A stretch of 64,000 nt of DNA from Betaproteobacteria bacterium UBA2592. Its GTDB lineage: Bacteria > Pseudomonadota > Gammaproteobacteria > Burkholderiales > Rhodocyclaceae. The DNA lies in the NCBI GenBank assembly GCA_002340095.1, contig DDKS01000033.1:38952-102951 (forward strand). Direction: 5' to 3'. Below, in pieces: positions 35,781 through 45,143 of this stretch; the first letter of the stretch is position 1, and each line of letters starts with the position of its first letter. The translations under genes were made by a program, and so were the position numbers. The notes beneath the pieces are model-generated. The model was not told the origin of the DNA. It searched no databases and saw nothing but the letters and a program-made list of their open reading frames with translations.

Positions 35781-36635
35781 TTACAGCGCTACCAGGGGAT
35801 GGGCCGCCAGCCCCCGGGCCACCCAGCCCTTCCATTCCGGCGGCAGTTGCGCGGCCAGGCAGCGGGCCTGCGCTTCGTCGTCACAGCTGGCAAAGACGCA
35901 GGCGCCGGAGCCGCTCATGCGGCTCCGGCCAGGGCCGGTCCGCTGCCGCAGCCAGGCCAGATGCTCGCCCACCGCCGGAAAGAGGCGGCAGGCCACCGGC
36001 TCCAGATCGTTGTGCCCCTGGCCAGGCTGCCAGGCGGCAACAGACAGGGACGGGGTATCCCGGCACAGGTCCGGGGCCCGGAAAATGTCCTGGGTGGGCA
36101 CGGCCACCGGCGGCTCGAGCACCAGATACCAAGTTTCGGGCAGCGCCACCGGCTGCAGGCGCTCTCCTACCCCCTCGGCGAAGGCATTGCGGCCGAACAC
36201 GAAGATGGGCACATCGGCACCCAGGGTCAGCCCCATTTCCTGCAAGGCGGCGCGGCTCAAGCCCAGCCCCCAGAGATGATTGAGGGCCAGCAACACCGTG
36301 GCGGCATCGGAACTGCCGCCTCCCAGGCCGCCGCCCATGGGCAGGCGCTTGGCAAGGCGGATGCCGACCCCCTGGCGGCAGCCGGTACGGGCCTGAAGCA
36401 GACGGGCGGCGCGCACAGTCAGGTCGGTCTCGGGGGGCACGCCGGGCAACGGAGTCTCCAGCACCACCTGGCCATCCTGACGGGGCTCGAACCACAAGGT
36501 GTCGCCCTGATCGAGGAAGCGGAACACGGTCTGCAGCAGGTGGTAGCCATCGGACCGGCGCCCCACCACGTGCAGGAACAGGTTGAGCTTCGCGGGCGCG
36601 GGCCAGGCCGAATCCCAGGTCCAGGCGGAGGTCAC
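35781..36635 (-). CDS. ispE: 4-diphosphocytidyl-2-C-methyl-D-erythritol kinase
   Basis: A 284-residue GHMP kinase of the MEP isoprenoid pathway, phosphorylating CDP-methylerythritol. PAPAKLNLFLHVVGRRSDGYHLL, the ATP loop PMGGGLGGGSSDAATVL and the late MSGSGACVFA motif are all present. The GTG start overlaps the lolB stop, so lolB and ispE are coupled, as in many proteobacteria. Confidence 0.96.
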   Translation of the reverse strand: MTSAWTWDSAWPAPAKLNLFLHVVGRRSDGYHLLQTVFRFLDQGDTLWFEPRQDGQVVLETPLPGVPPETDLTVRAARLLQARTGCRQGVGIRLAKRLPMGGGLGGGSSDAATVLLALNHLWGLGLSRAALQEMGLTLGADVPIFVFGRNAFAEGVGERLQPVALPETWYLVLEPPVAVPTQDIFRAPDLCRDTPSLSVAAWQPGQGHNDLEPVACRLFPAVGEHLAWLRQRTGPGRSRMSGSGACVFASCDDEAQARCLAAQLPPEWKGWVARGLAAHPLVAL

Positions 36636-37228
36636 GGCAGGGCCTCCCAGCTTTCCATGAAAAGGCGCAGCCGCAGCACGCCATCGAGGCTGGCATCCAG
36701 ACGCGATGGCAGGGTGGCGCTTTCGCCGTAGTAATAGGTGAGCAGCCAGCCGGATTCCCGTACCCGCCGGGGACGGCCCCGGTCGTCCGGTTCCACCAGG
36801 GCTCCGGCGCCGGGCCGGGCCTGCACCCAGGCACTGAGTTCCCCGAGGGGCAAGGGCATGCCCAGCACTTCGGCCAGCAGCTGATCCGGATCCGTTGCCT
36901 CGCGCCGGGTGCCGTCGGCAAGCAGCAGGACCACTTCACCCCGGGGCGGACGCAGCAGCTCCGCCACGCCCTGGCCCAGGGGATCGGAGAACAGCAGACG
37001 GTCGCCCTCGGCACCATGCAGCCACTGCAGGCGGCCGGAGAAATGGCGCCCGGCATCGCCCCCCACCGACAGGAGCTGGACGCTGAAACGGGCGACCAGA
37101 TGGAAGGGCCCAGGCCCGCTGAGCACATCCCGGGCCAGCCCCTCGCCCACCCGGGTAGGCGGCACGGCACAGGCGGAGAGAAAGCCCGCCGTAAGCAGGG
37201 TCCAAACCAGGGGGCGGCGCAGGCTCAC
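36632..37228 (-). CDS. lolB: Outer membrane lipoprotein LolB
   Basis: A 198-residue lipoprotein that receives lipoproteins from LolA and inserts them in the outer membrane. The signal peptide ends at lipobox LSAC (Cys20). Next comes the typical LolB run PFHLVARFSVQLLSVGGDAGRHFSGRLQWLHG and LLFSDPLGQGVAEL. The GTG start overlaps the stop of the TPR gene (GTGA). Its place before ispE supports the call. Confidence 0.9.
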   Translation of the reverse strand: MSLRRPLVWTLLTAGFLSACAVPPTRVGEGLARDVLSGPGPFHLVARFSVQLLSVGGDAGRHFSGRLQWLHGAEGDRLLFSDPLGQGVAELLRPPRGEVVLLLADGTRREATDPDQLLAEVLGMPLPLGELSAWVQARPGAGALVEPDDRGRPRRVRESGWLLTYYYGESATLPSRLDASLDGVLRLRLFMESWEALP

Positions 37229-38955
37229 GGCTGGAATTTTTTCAGGGTGGACTTCAGGGTCTCGTTACCGGGCGCCTGTTCGAGGGCCTGCTGCCACAGG
37301 GCCTGGGCCTCGGCGCGCAGCCCCAGGCGCCAGAGCACTTCACCCAGATGGGCGGCGATCTCGGGATCGGCCTTGATGGCGTAGGCCCTCTCCAGGGTGG
37401 CTCGGGCTTCCTGCAGCCGGCCCTGGCGGTACAGGACCCAACCCAGGCTGTCCATGATGAAGGGGTCTTCGGGGGCCAGTCGGGTGGCTTTCTCGATCAG
37501 CTCGCGCGCCTCCTTGAGGCGCAGGTTGCGGTCCGCCAGGGTGTAACCCAGGGCATTGTAGGCATGGGCATTGTCGGGCTGGAGCCGGATCAGCTTTTTC
37601 AGGAGGGTCTCCATCTCCTGCAAATTGCCCAGTTTCTCGGCGGCCAGAGCAGTGTCATAGAGCAGATCCGGCTGCTCCGGCTGCAGCTTCAGGGCGGCGG
37701 CCAGGGTGGCGTGAGCCGCCGCATACTGCCCCAACTCGCGCAGCAACTGGGCCTCCAGCTGGGCCAACTGGGCCTTTTCCTGCGGCGCCCGCGCCTCGCT
37801 CCGGCGCAGGAAGGCAATGGCCTCCTCGCGCCTCCCCATTTGCGCCAGCAACTGGGCGGCCCGGCCACGGGCCGCCAGATACTGGCCACCGCCAGCCACC
37901 TGCCGGTAGTGCTCCAGGGCTGCGGCGGGATTGCCCGCCGCCTCTTCCACCTGGCCAAGGAAGAAACGCACCGCGCCCCGATCCGGGAAGGGTAGTTCCA
38001 GCAGCCGGGCAAGCTGGGTCCGGGCGGTTTCCAGGTCCTGCTCCTGGAGGGCGAGCATGGCCACCGGATAGATCACGTCGGGATTGTCGGGGGCCTGGCG
38101 CAACAGCTGTTCGAACTGCTGTCGGGCCTGGGCGTACTGCCGGGCTCCGATCAGGACCCGGGCCAGTTGCAGGCGCACCTCGACGGCGCCGGGCTGACGT
38201 TCGAGATAGTCACTGAGGAGACGACGCGCCTCCTCGGTACGCCCCTCCCCCGGCTCTTTGAGGATGATCTGGGCCTCCAGCAGCACCGGGAGCTCCCAGT
38301 CCGGCTTCAAGCCCCGCGCCCGGCGAGCCTCGAAACGGGCCCGCTCCAGCTGCCCGGCGTTGAGGGCAGCCAGGGCCAGAGCGTAGTAGGCCTGGGGCAA
38401 GGTGGGATAGGACTGGGCCATGCGCTCGATGAAGTCCAGCACCGCCTGCTTGTCCTGATGCCGGGCCAGCATGCGGTTGAGGGCCATGAAGTTGTCCCCG
38501 AGATTGTCCGGATCCCCCGCCAGCATCTGGCTCACGGGCGGATCGAGCTCCTCGATGCGCCCGGCCATGATGAGCAGGCTGGCCAGGGTCTGGCGAGCCT
38601 CCCGGGATTCCGGCTCGATCTCGGTCCAGAGCCGGACCAGTTCGAGGGCAATGCCATACTGGCGGGCGCCGCCGGCCAGCTCGACAGCCCGCTTGATGAC
38701 ATCCGGATCGCGGGTCCGCAGGGCCAGGTCCCGGTAAGCGCTGACGGCCAGCTCCAGCTGCCCCCGCTGCAGAGCCACCTCCCCCAGCAGCAACTGGAAC
38801 ACCACCTGGCCGGTGAGGCCCTCGGCCTGGGCAGCCCGGGCCTGGGCCACCTGCCGGTCCGCCGCTTCCTGCCCGGAAGGCGCAGCCAGGACCCCTGCGC
38901 CGGCCGGCAGAAACAGGGCCATGAATAAAAGAGATGGCAGCAATCGGGAACGCAT
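37225..38955 (-). CDS. Exported TPR-repeat protein
   Basis: A 576-residue protein with a signal peptide (SLLFMALFLPAGAGVLAA) and many tetratricopeptide units along its length, for example the AYNALGYTLADRNLRLKEARELIEKATRLAPEDPFIMDSLGWVLYRQGRLQEA block near the end. Such solenoids act as envelope assembly scaffolds. It heads the TPR-lolB-ispE operon, an arrangement common in beta-proteobacteria. The partner is unknown. Confidence 0.88.
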   Translation of the reverse strand: MRSRLLPSLLFMALFLPAGAGVLAAPSGQEAADRQVAQARAAQAEGLTGQVVFQLLLGEVALQRGQLELAVSAYRDLALRTRDPDVIKRAVELAGGARQYGIALELVRLWTEIEPESREARQTLASLLIMAGRIEELDPPVSQMLAGDPDNLGDNFMALNRMLARHQDKQAVLDFIERMAQSYPTLPQAYYALALAALNAGQLERARFEARRARGLKPDWELPVLLEAQIILKEPGEGRTEEARRLLSDYLERQPGAVEVRLQLARVLIGARQYAQARQQFEQLLRQAPDNPDVIYPVAMLALQEQDLETARTQLARLLELPFPDRGAVRFFLGQVEEAAGNPAAALEHYRQVAGGGQYLAARGRAAQLLAQMGRREEAIAFLRRSEARAPQEKAQLAQLEAQLLRELGQYAAAHATLAAALKLQPEQPDLLYDTALAAEKLGNLQEMETLLKKLIRLQPDNAHAYNALGYTLADRNLRLKEARELIEKATRLAPEDPFIMDSLGWVLYRQGRLQEARATLERAYAIKADPEIAAHLGEVLWRLGLRAEAQALWQQALEQAPGNETLKSTLKKFQP

Positions 38956-39048
38956 GATTCACATCCAGTACAGGTGGGCAACAGGGAGAAGCCGGTAAAA
39001 TGCGGGCAACGGCGCATGTTATTGCGCTTTTCCCGGAGTCACAAGCCG

Positions 39049-39870
39049 ATGCCCGAATTGCCGGAAGTGGAAGTCAGCCGCCTGGGCCTGGCACCACATC
39101 TGGAAGGCCGGACCCTGACGGCCTTCACCGTCCGCCGCGCCGACCTGCGCCGCCCCGTCCCCCCGGAACTGGCCGGGAAGCTGCGAGGACAGGCGCTGGC
39201 GGCCCTGGGCCGGCGCGGCAAGTATCTGCTCTTGCACTTCCCCGGTGCCGACGGCTGGCTGATTCTGCACCTGGGCATGTCCGGCAGCCTGCGCCTGGTG
39301 CCCCCCGGCACCCCGCCCGGCCCCCACGACCACCTGGATCTGGAATTCCCCCACACGCTAATGCGTTTCCGGGACCCGCGCCGCTTCGGCCTGGCGGTCT
39401 GGCAGGAAGGCGCCGACCCGCTGGCCCACCCCCTGCTGGCCAGCCTCGGCCTGGAGCCCCTGTCGGATGCCTTCACCCCGGCCTGGCTCGCGGCCCGGGC
39501 CCGGGGCCGGCAGCAGCCCATCAAGCAACTGCTCATGGACGCCCACACCCTGGTCGGAGTCGGCAACATCTACGCGGCGGAAAGCCTGTTCCGGGCCGGC
39601 ATATCGCCCCTGCGCCCGGCGGGCCGCATCAGCCCGGCACGCCTGGGGCGACTGGTGGCGGCGGTGCGCGCAACCTTGCAGGATGCCATCGCCTCGGGCG
39701 GCAGCAGCGTGCGGGATTATGTGCACAGCGACGGGGGAGCCGGCAGTTTTCAGTTGCGCTGCGCGGTCTACGACCGGGCCGGGCAGCCCTGTCCCCGCTG
39801 CGGCGGCACCATCCGTCAGGTGCGCCAGGCCGGCCGCTCCAGCTTCTACTGCCCTGGCTGCCAGCATTGA
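39049..39870 (+). CDS. mutM: Formamidopyrimidine-DNA glycosylase
   Basis: A 273-residue base-excision repair enzyme that removes 8-oxoguanine and cuts the strand. The N-terminal PELPEVEVSRLG gives catalytic Pro2 and Glu3 after Met removal, LGRRGKYLLLHF carries the beta-hairpin Lys, and VGVGNIYAAESLFRAGI is the helix-two-turn-helix. The C-terminal zinc finger CPRCGG...FYCPGCQ is complete. It is divergent from the TPR gene. Confidence 0.97.
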   Translation: MPELPEVEVSRLGLAPHLEGRTLTAFTVRRADLRRPVPPELAGKLRGQALAALGRRGKYLLLHFPGADGWLILHLGMSGSLRLVPPGTPPGPHDHLDLEFPHTLMRFRDPRRFGLAVWQEGADPLAHPLLASLGLEPLSDAFTPAWLAARARGRQQPIKQLLMDAHTLVGVGNIYAAESLFRAGISPLRPAGRISPARLGRLVAAVRATLQDAIASGGSSVRDYVHSDGGAGSFQLRCAVYDRAGQPCPRCGGTIRQVRQAGRSSFYCPGCQH

Positions 39871-39949
39871 AGCATCCGGCGCCGCCCTTGCGGGGGTTTG
39901 CCAACGTGCTAAATTAGCAGCCTGTTGTCTCTTTCTCGGGGAAAATCGC

Positions 39950-41896
39950 ATGTCCCTCGCCCAACAATTCGCCGTCTACAGCCAGTGGCGCAGCCAGCTT
40001 GCCCAGGCGGTGGACAATTTCCGCCAGTGGCTGGTGGACCAGGAACTCAGCGACGCCCAGTCGGAGCTGCGGCTCGCCCAACTGCTGGAGCGGCTCAAGG
40101 AAGACCGCCTCAATGTGGCGTTCGTGGCCGAGTTTTCCCGGGGCAAATCCGAACTGATCAACGGCATTTTCTTTGCGGAGTACGGCAACCGCATGCTGCC
40201 TTCCTCGGCCGGCCGCACCACCATGTGCCCGACGGAGCTGCTTTTCAACCCCGAAAAGCCCCCCGGCATCGAACTGCTGCCGATCCAGACCCGCAGCAGC
40301 AACTCCAGCATCAGCGAATTCAAGCGTTTTCCCGAGGAATGGCAAACCGTACCCCTTGACGTTGCCTCCGCCGAGGCCATGCAGGCAGCCCTGCGCCAGG
40401 TCAGCGAAGTGACCCGGGTGAGTCCCGAAGAAGCCCGCAAGCTGGGCTTCGACGTGGGGGAGAGCGAGGCGGAGCTGTTCCATGCCGGGGAAGACGGCCT
40501 GGTGGAAATCCCCCGCTGGCGCCACGCCATCATCAATTTTCCCCACCCGCTCCTGAAACAGGGGCTGGTGATCCTCGACACTCCGGGCTTGAACGCCATC
40601 GGTACCGAACCAGAACTGACCCTGTCCCTGCTGCCCAATGCCCATGCGGTGCTGTTCATCCTCGCCGCCGATACCGGCGTGACCCAGTCCGACCTGTCCA
40701 TCTGGCAGGAACACATCGACACGGGCAGCGGCCGGCGCGGCCGCATGGTGGTGCTCAACAAGATCGACGGCCTCTGGGACGAGCTGAAGAGCGAAGCCGA
40801 GATCGAGGCGGAAATCCGCAAGCAGGTGCGCTCCTGCGCCAGCATCCTGGGGCTGGAAGAAAACCAGGTATTCCCCGTTTCGGCCCAGAAGGGTCTGGTG
40901 GCCAAGATCAACGGGGATGCGGCGCTGCTGGCCCGGAGCCGTCTGCCCATCCTGGAAACGGCCCTGTCCGAGGAGCTGATTCCCGCCAAGCAGGACATCG
41001 TGCGCGACAACACCGAGGGCGAGTTCAGCGACATCCATCTGCGCGCCCGGGGCCTGCTCGAATCGCGCCTCGCCGGCCTGCGCGAACAGCTGGCCGAACT
41101 CACCGAACTGCGTGGCAAGAACAAGGGCGTGGTGGAGTACATGATGGGCAAGGTGCGGGCCGAAAAGGAGGAGTTCGAAGCCGGCCTGCAGCATTACTAC
41201 GCCGTACGCAGCGTCTTCTCCACCCTGACCAACAAGCTCTTCGCCCACCTGGGCCTGGATGCCCTGCGCAATCTCACCCACGAAACCCGGGGCGCCATGC
41301 TGGAGGCCACTTTCTCCAAAAGCCTCTCGGATGCCATGCAGGGTTTCTTCAAGGTGACCCGGAGCAACCTGGAGAAATCCCGGGAAGAAGTGGAGGAAAT
41401 CCGCAGCATGATGGAGGCGGTCTACAAGCGTCTCACCGTCGAATACGGCCTCAAGCTGCCCGCCCCCGCCGCCTTCTCCCTGATGCGCTACGAGAAGGAG
41501 CTGAACCGCCTGCAGACCTGGTGCGACACGCACCTGAACACCGCCTTGAACCTGCTCACCCACGAAAAGAAGAACATCACCCAGAAGTTCTTCGAGGAAG
41601 TGGCGCTGCAGGTCAGAAAGGCCTTCGAACGGGCCAACCGGGATGCGGAAAACTGGCTCAAGGCCATCATGGCCCCCATGGAGACGCAGGTACGGGAACA
41701 CCAGATTCACCTCAAGCGTCGCCTGGAAAGCATCAAGCGCATCCACCAGGCCACCGACACCCTGGAAGACCGGATCAGCGAACTGGAAGGCGTGGAAGCC
41801 GAACTGCTGGCGCAGATCCAGTCCCTTGAAAGCATCTCCTCGGCCCTGCGCCGACTGCTGCTGCCCCAGCCCCTGCCAGAGGCCCGGGTGGCCTGA
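39950..41896 (+). CDS. Dynamin-like GTPase
   Basis: A 648-residue large GTPase. The P-loop FVAEFSRGKSELINGIFF (about 60-77), switch TTMCPTE, G3 DTPGLN and G4 NKID are intact. A long helical stalk follows, ending in a predicted coiled coil (HLKRRLESIKRIHQATDTLEDRISELEGVEAELLAQ). Bacterial dynamin-like proteins remodel or protect membranes, sometimes against phage or antibiotics. The start at 39950 fits the family and leaves no conserved sequence upstream. No partner gene is next to it. Confidence 0.87.
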   Translation: MSLAQQFAVYSQWRSQLAQAVDNFRQWLVDQELSDAQSELRLAQLLERLKEDRLNVAFVAEFSRGKSELINGIFFAEYGNRMLPSSAGRTTMCPTELLFNPEKPPGIELLPIQTRSSNSSISEFKRFPEEWQTVPLDVASAEAMQAALRQVSEVTRVSPEEARKLGFDVGESEAELFHAGEDGLVEIPRWRHAIINFPHPLLKQGLVILDTPGLNAIGTEPELTLSLLPNAHAVLFILAADTGVTQSDLSIWQEHIDTGSGRRGRMVVLNKIDGLWDELKSEAEIEAEIRKQVRSCASILGLEENQVFPVSAQKGLVAKINGDAALLARSRLPILETALSEELIPAKQDIVRDNTEGEFSDIHLRARGLLESRLAGLREQLAELTELRGKNKGVVEYMMGKVRAEKEEFEAGLQHYYAVRSVFSTLTNKLFAHLGLDALRNLTHETRGAMLEATFSKSLSDAMQGFFKVTRSNLEKSREEVEEIRSMMEAVYKRLTVEYGLKLPAPAAFSLMRYEKELNRLQTWCDTHLNTALNLLTHEKKNITQKFFEEVALQVRKAFERANRDAENWLKAIMAPMETQVREHQIHLKRRLESIKRIHQATDTLEDRISELEGVEAELLAQIQSLESISSALRRLLLPQPLPEARVA

Positions 41897-41920
41897 GAGC
41901 CAAGGACCCGGCGTGCCGGC

Positions 41921-42625
41921 TCAGGGCACGTTGGGAACGACGCGACCGGCGAACACGAGCCCTACGGCCTGAACGGCCCGTACCGGCAGCTCCTGCCCCA
42001 GCCCCAGACGGGCCTTGTGGCGCAGACGGGACAGGAGCACCTCCACCCCGTGATAATCCCGCTCGCTGCGCTTGCCCCAGAGCATGGTCAGCAATTGCTC
42101 CTTGGTCAGGGTCTGGCCATGGCAGGCCATCAACCCTCCCATCAGCCGCTGCTCGGTGGTGGTCAGGTGGATGCTGCGCCCATCCGGGGCCACCAGGCGC
42201 GGGCCGGCCGGATCCAGCCACCAGCCCCCGGGCACCGGCTGCTGCTGGCAGCGGTGCTCCCAGAGCATGGCCAGCCGGTAGAGCAGTTGCGACGGCTGGA
42301 CCGGCTTGGCAATACTGCACGGCGCCTCCAGCCGCCGGACCACGGCCGCCTCCTCCGGCCCCGCCAGCACCGCCAGGGCGTAGGCGCCGCCCGGCTGCAG
42401 ATGGGTGAAGATGGCGGCCCCCTCGGGCAGGGCCATGTCCAGCAGCACTATGTCCGCCTTGCGCACCGCCAACTCCCGATAGAAGGCAAGCTCCCCGGCC
42501 GCTCCCCAGACCGCGACTCCGTGAGAACGGAGCAGATCCATCAGGCGGTCACGCAGTTCTGCATCGGCCGCCACCACGGCCATGACGGGCGCGGGATCGG
42601 AAAAGCGGAAATCGGTGCTGGCCAT
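41921..42625 (-). CDS. Response regulator with atypical receiver and winged-helix DNA-binding domain
   Basis: A 234-residue OmpR/PhoB-type regulator. The receiver keeps the phospho-Asp (ADIVLLDMALPEG) and the Lys (SIAKPVQPSQL), but the acidic pair is reduced to one Asp (VVAADAELR) and the usual Thr/Ser is Ala (VLAGPEE), so phosphorylation control may differ. The C-terminal winged helix reads HLTTTEQRLMGGLMACHGQTLTKEQLLTMLWGKRSERDYHGVEVLLSRLRHK. No histidine kinase lies nearby; its targets are unknown. Confidence 0.88.
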   Translation of the reverse strand: MASTDFRFSDPAPVMAVVAADAELRDRLMDLLRSHGVAVWGAAGELAFYRELAVRKADIVLLDMALPEGAAIFTHLQPGGAYALAVLAGPEEAAVVRRLEAPCSIAKPVQPSQLLYRLAMLWEHRCQQQPVPGGWWLDPAGPRLVAPDGRSIHLTTTEQRLMGGLMACHGQTLTKEQLLTMLWGKRSERDYHGVEVLLSRLRHKARLGLGQELPVRAVQAVGLVFAGRVVPNVP

Positions 42626-42685
42626 GAAACTTCCCGGTCATCAGACGAAAACCGCCATTCTGAAAACCCTCCGGTCAGGGCGCAC

Positions 42686-44704
42686 TCACAAGCCCTCTCT
42701 TCCCCCAGCCTGGGTGGGGGGGCGCCCCCCGGCCAGCATGGCCTTGAGGGATTCGAGCCGGGCAGAACCCGCAGCCCGGTCCAGGGGACCCTGGGCCTTG
42801 CCGCCGGAAAAGCGCACGTCTTCCTTGCCCATTTCGGCGATGAAGCGGGAGGGCTCGCAGGTCACCCATTCCCGATTCTGCTTCCTGCGTTCGCAGTAGG
42901 AGATGTGCAGGCTCTGGCGGGCCCGGGTGATGCCCACGTACATCAGGCGCCGCTCCTCCTCCACCTTGCCGGTTTCCACTGATTCCCGGTGCGGCAGGAT
43001 GCCCTCCTCGACCCCTACCAGGAACACGTGCTTGTATTCGAGGCCCTTGGCCGCATGCAGGGTGGAAAGCTGGACCCCATCGAACGCTTCTTCCTGCTTG
43101 TCGAGCATGTTGATGAGGGCGATGGTCTGGGTCAGATCCACCAAGGTCTTCTCGTCCTGCTCTCCCTTCCGGCTCAGCCATTGGGTGAATTCGCAGACGT
43201 TGGCCCACTTGCTTTCAGCGGCCCGGGGTTCCTCGTGGTCGAACAGGAAGGCTTCGTAGGCGATGGCACCGAGGAGATCGGGCAGCACCTGCTGGGCCGG
43301 CTCCCGCTCGGCCCGGGTCTGCATGCGGGCAATGAAGTTGCAGAATTCCAGCAGCGGTTCCAGCTGCCGGGCCTGGACCCGCTGGGCGAACCCCTCCTCG
43401 AAGGCAGCGTCGAACAAGGAGATGTGCCGCTCCCCGGCATAGGTCCCCAGGGCCTGCAGGGTGCCGGCGCCAATGCCCCGCCTGGGGGTGGTGGCGGCGC
43501 GGATGAAGGCGGGATCGTCCTCCAGGTTGGCGAACAGGCGCAGGTAGGCGATCAGATCCTTGATCTCGGTCTTCTCGAAGAAAGACTGGCCGCCGGAGAG
43601 CAGATAGGGGATGCGCTGGTTCCTGAGCTGCTGCTCGAACAGTCGGGCCAGGTGGTTGGAGCGGTAGAGGATGGCGTAGTCCCCCCATTTGCCCCGGTTC
43701 TCGAACTTGTGGGCCTGGAGGCGGATGACCACGCTCTCCGCCTCCCGTTCGTTGTCGGGGCAGACGGTGACACTGATCTGCTCCCCGAGCCCCAGGTCGG
43801 ACCAGAGCTGCTTCTCGAACAGCTTCTCGTTGTGGGAGATGACGTTGTTGGCGGCTTTGAGGATGCGCACCGTGGAGCGGTAATTCTGCTCCAGCTTGAT
43901 CACCCTCAGACGGGGAAATTCCTGGGGCAACTTGCGCAGGTTCTCGATGTCGGCGCCGCGCCAGGCGTAGATGCTCTGGTCGTCATCGCCCACGGCGGTG
44001 AACTGCTGGCGCGGCCCCGTGAGCAGCTTCAGCAGGGTGTACTGGCAGGCGTTGGTATCCTGGTATTCATCCACGAGCAGGTAGCGCAGGCGGTTCTGCC
44101 ATTTCTCCCGCACTTCCGGGTGGTCCTCGAAGAGCTTCACCGGCAGCAGGATCAGGTCGTCGAAATCCACGGCCTGGTAGGCCTTCAGGGTCGCCTCGTA
44201 GGAGAGGTAGACCTGGGCGGCGAGCTTTTCCGCCTCGCTGGCCGCCAGGCCCTGGGCGGTTTCCGGGCGGACCAGGGCGTTCTTCCAGTTGGAGATGATC
44301 GATTGCAGGTTGCGCAGGACGCCCTTGTCCACGCTGCCTGCCAGGTCGGCGATGATGCCGGCGCAGTCGGCTGCGTCGAAGATGGAAAAGCGGGGCTTGT
44401 AGCCAAGTACCCGGGCTTCCTCGCGCAGGATGCGCACCCCCAGGGAATGGAAGGTGGAAATCTGCAACTGGCTGGCGGCCTGGGTCGGGATCAGCTTGCC
44501 CACCCGCTCCTGCATTTCCTTGGCGGCCTTGTTGGTGAAGGTGATGGCGGCGATGTTGCGCGGCTCGAAGCCGCAGCTTTCCACCAGGTAGGCGATTTTC
44601 TGGGTGATCACCCGGGTCTTGCCCGAGCCGGCGCCGGCCAGCACCAGGAGCGGCCCGTCGAGGTAATGGATGGCTTCCCGCTGCTGGGGATTGAGACCTG
44701 ACAT
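42686..44704 (-). CDS. rep: ATP-dependent DNA helicase Rep
   Basis: A 672-residue superfamily 1 helicase that moves 3' to 5' and clears proteins ahead of replication forks. Motif Q LNPQQREAI, motif I LAGAGSGKT, motif II VDEYQDTN, motif III GDDDQSIYAWRGAD, motif IV EQNYRS and motif VI VGITRARQSLHISY are all present. The length and the MSGLNPQQREAI start agree with Rep rather than UvrD or PcrA, though the families are close. Confidence 0.93.
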   Translation of the reverse strand: MSGLNPQQREAIHYLDGPLLVLAGAGSGKTRVITQKIAYLVESCGFEPRNIAAITFTNKAAKEMQERVGKLIPTQAASQLQISTFHSLGVRILREEARVLGYKPRFSIFDAADCAGIIADLAGSVDKGVLRNLQSIISNWKNALVRPETAQGLAASEAEKLAAQVYLSYEATLKAYQAVDFDDLILLPVKLFEDHPEVREKWQNRLRYLLVDEYQDTNACQYTLLKLLTGPRQQFTAVGDDDQSIYAWRGADIENLRKLPQEFPRLRVIKLEQNYRSTVRILKAANNVISHNEKLFEKQLWSDLGLGEQISVTVCPDNEREAESVVIRLQAHKFENRGKWGDYAILYRSNHLARLFEQQLRNQRIPYLLSGGQSFFEKTEIKDLIAYLRLFANLEDDPAFIRAATTPRRGIGAGTLQALGTYAGERHISLFDAAFEEGFAQRVQARQLEPLLEFCNFIARMQTRAEREPAQQVLPDLLGAIAYEAFLFDHEEPRAAESKWANVCEFTQWLSRKGEQDEKTLVDLTQTIALINMLDKQEEAFDGVQLSTLHAAKGLEYKHVFLVGVEEGILPHRESVETGKVEEERRLMYVGITRARQSLHISYCERRKQNREWVTCEPSRFIAEMGKEDVRFSGGKAQGPLDRAAGSARLESLKAMLAGGRPPTQAGGREGL

Positions 44705-44780
44705 GGAAGGAGAACCGGAAACGAAGGCAGAGCACGGCAAAGATGCCGAGCCGAGGGGGCGATTCTACCCTGTCCGCCCT

Positions 44781-45092
44781 TCAGGCTTCCAAATCCAGCC
44801 CCGGATGCGACGGCCCCCCGGGGGGCAAGGGCTGGAGCAGGCGGCCGGCGCCCTCCCCGAGCCTGGCCAGGTCCGCCGCCAGGGCTTCCGCCGTGGCCCG
44901 CATGTGGGCCTCGCCGGCATAAGGCCCGTGGGCCAGCGCCTGAACGGAATCGAGCAGCTCCTGCAGGGCCTGGCGGGGGTCCGCCTGCACGGCTGCCGCC
45001 GCCGTCACCCGGCGCGGCCCGAGCCGGCTGCGACCATCCGGGCCGGCATCGGTGGCCAAGGGCAGGGAGAGGGACAGGCGGGACAACTTCAT
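44781..45092 (-). CDS. Hypothetical protein
   Basis: A 103-residue protein, Ala/Leu/Gly-rich, with a plausible helix (QALQELLDSVQALAHG) and a Pro/Gly-rich end. No family recognised. The ATG is preceded by GGAGG. It lies 76 bases upstream of rep and 51 bases downstream of the DUF4197 gene, all in the same direction. Confidence 0.55.
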   Translation of the reverse strand: MKLSRLSLSLPLATDAGPDGRSRLGPRRVTAAAAVQADPRQALQELLDSVQALAHGPYAGEAHMRATAEALAADLARLGEGAGRLLQPLPPGGPSHPGLDLEA

Positions 45093-45143
45093 GGCGGACC
45101 TCCTGCCTTGTTGACGGCCAGGAAGTCCTGGCCCTTGAGCACA

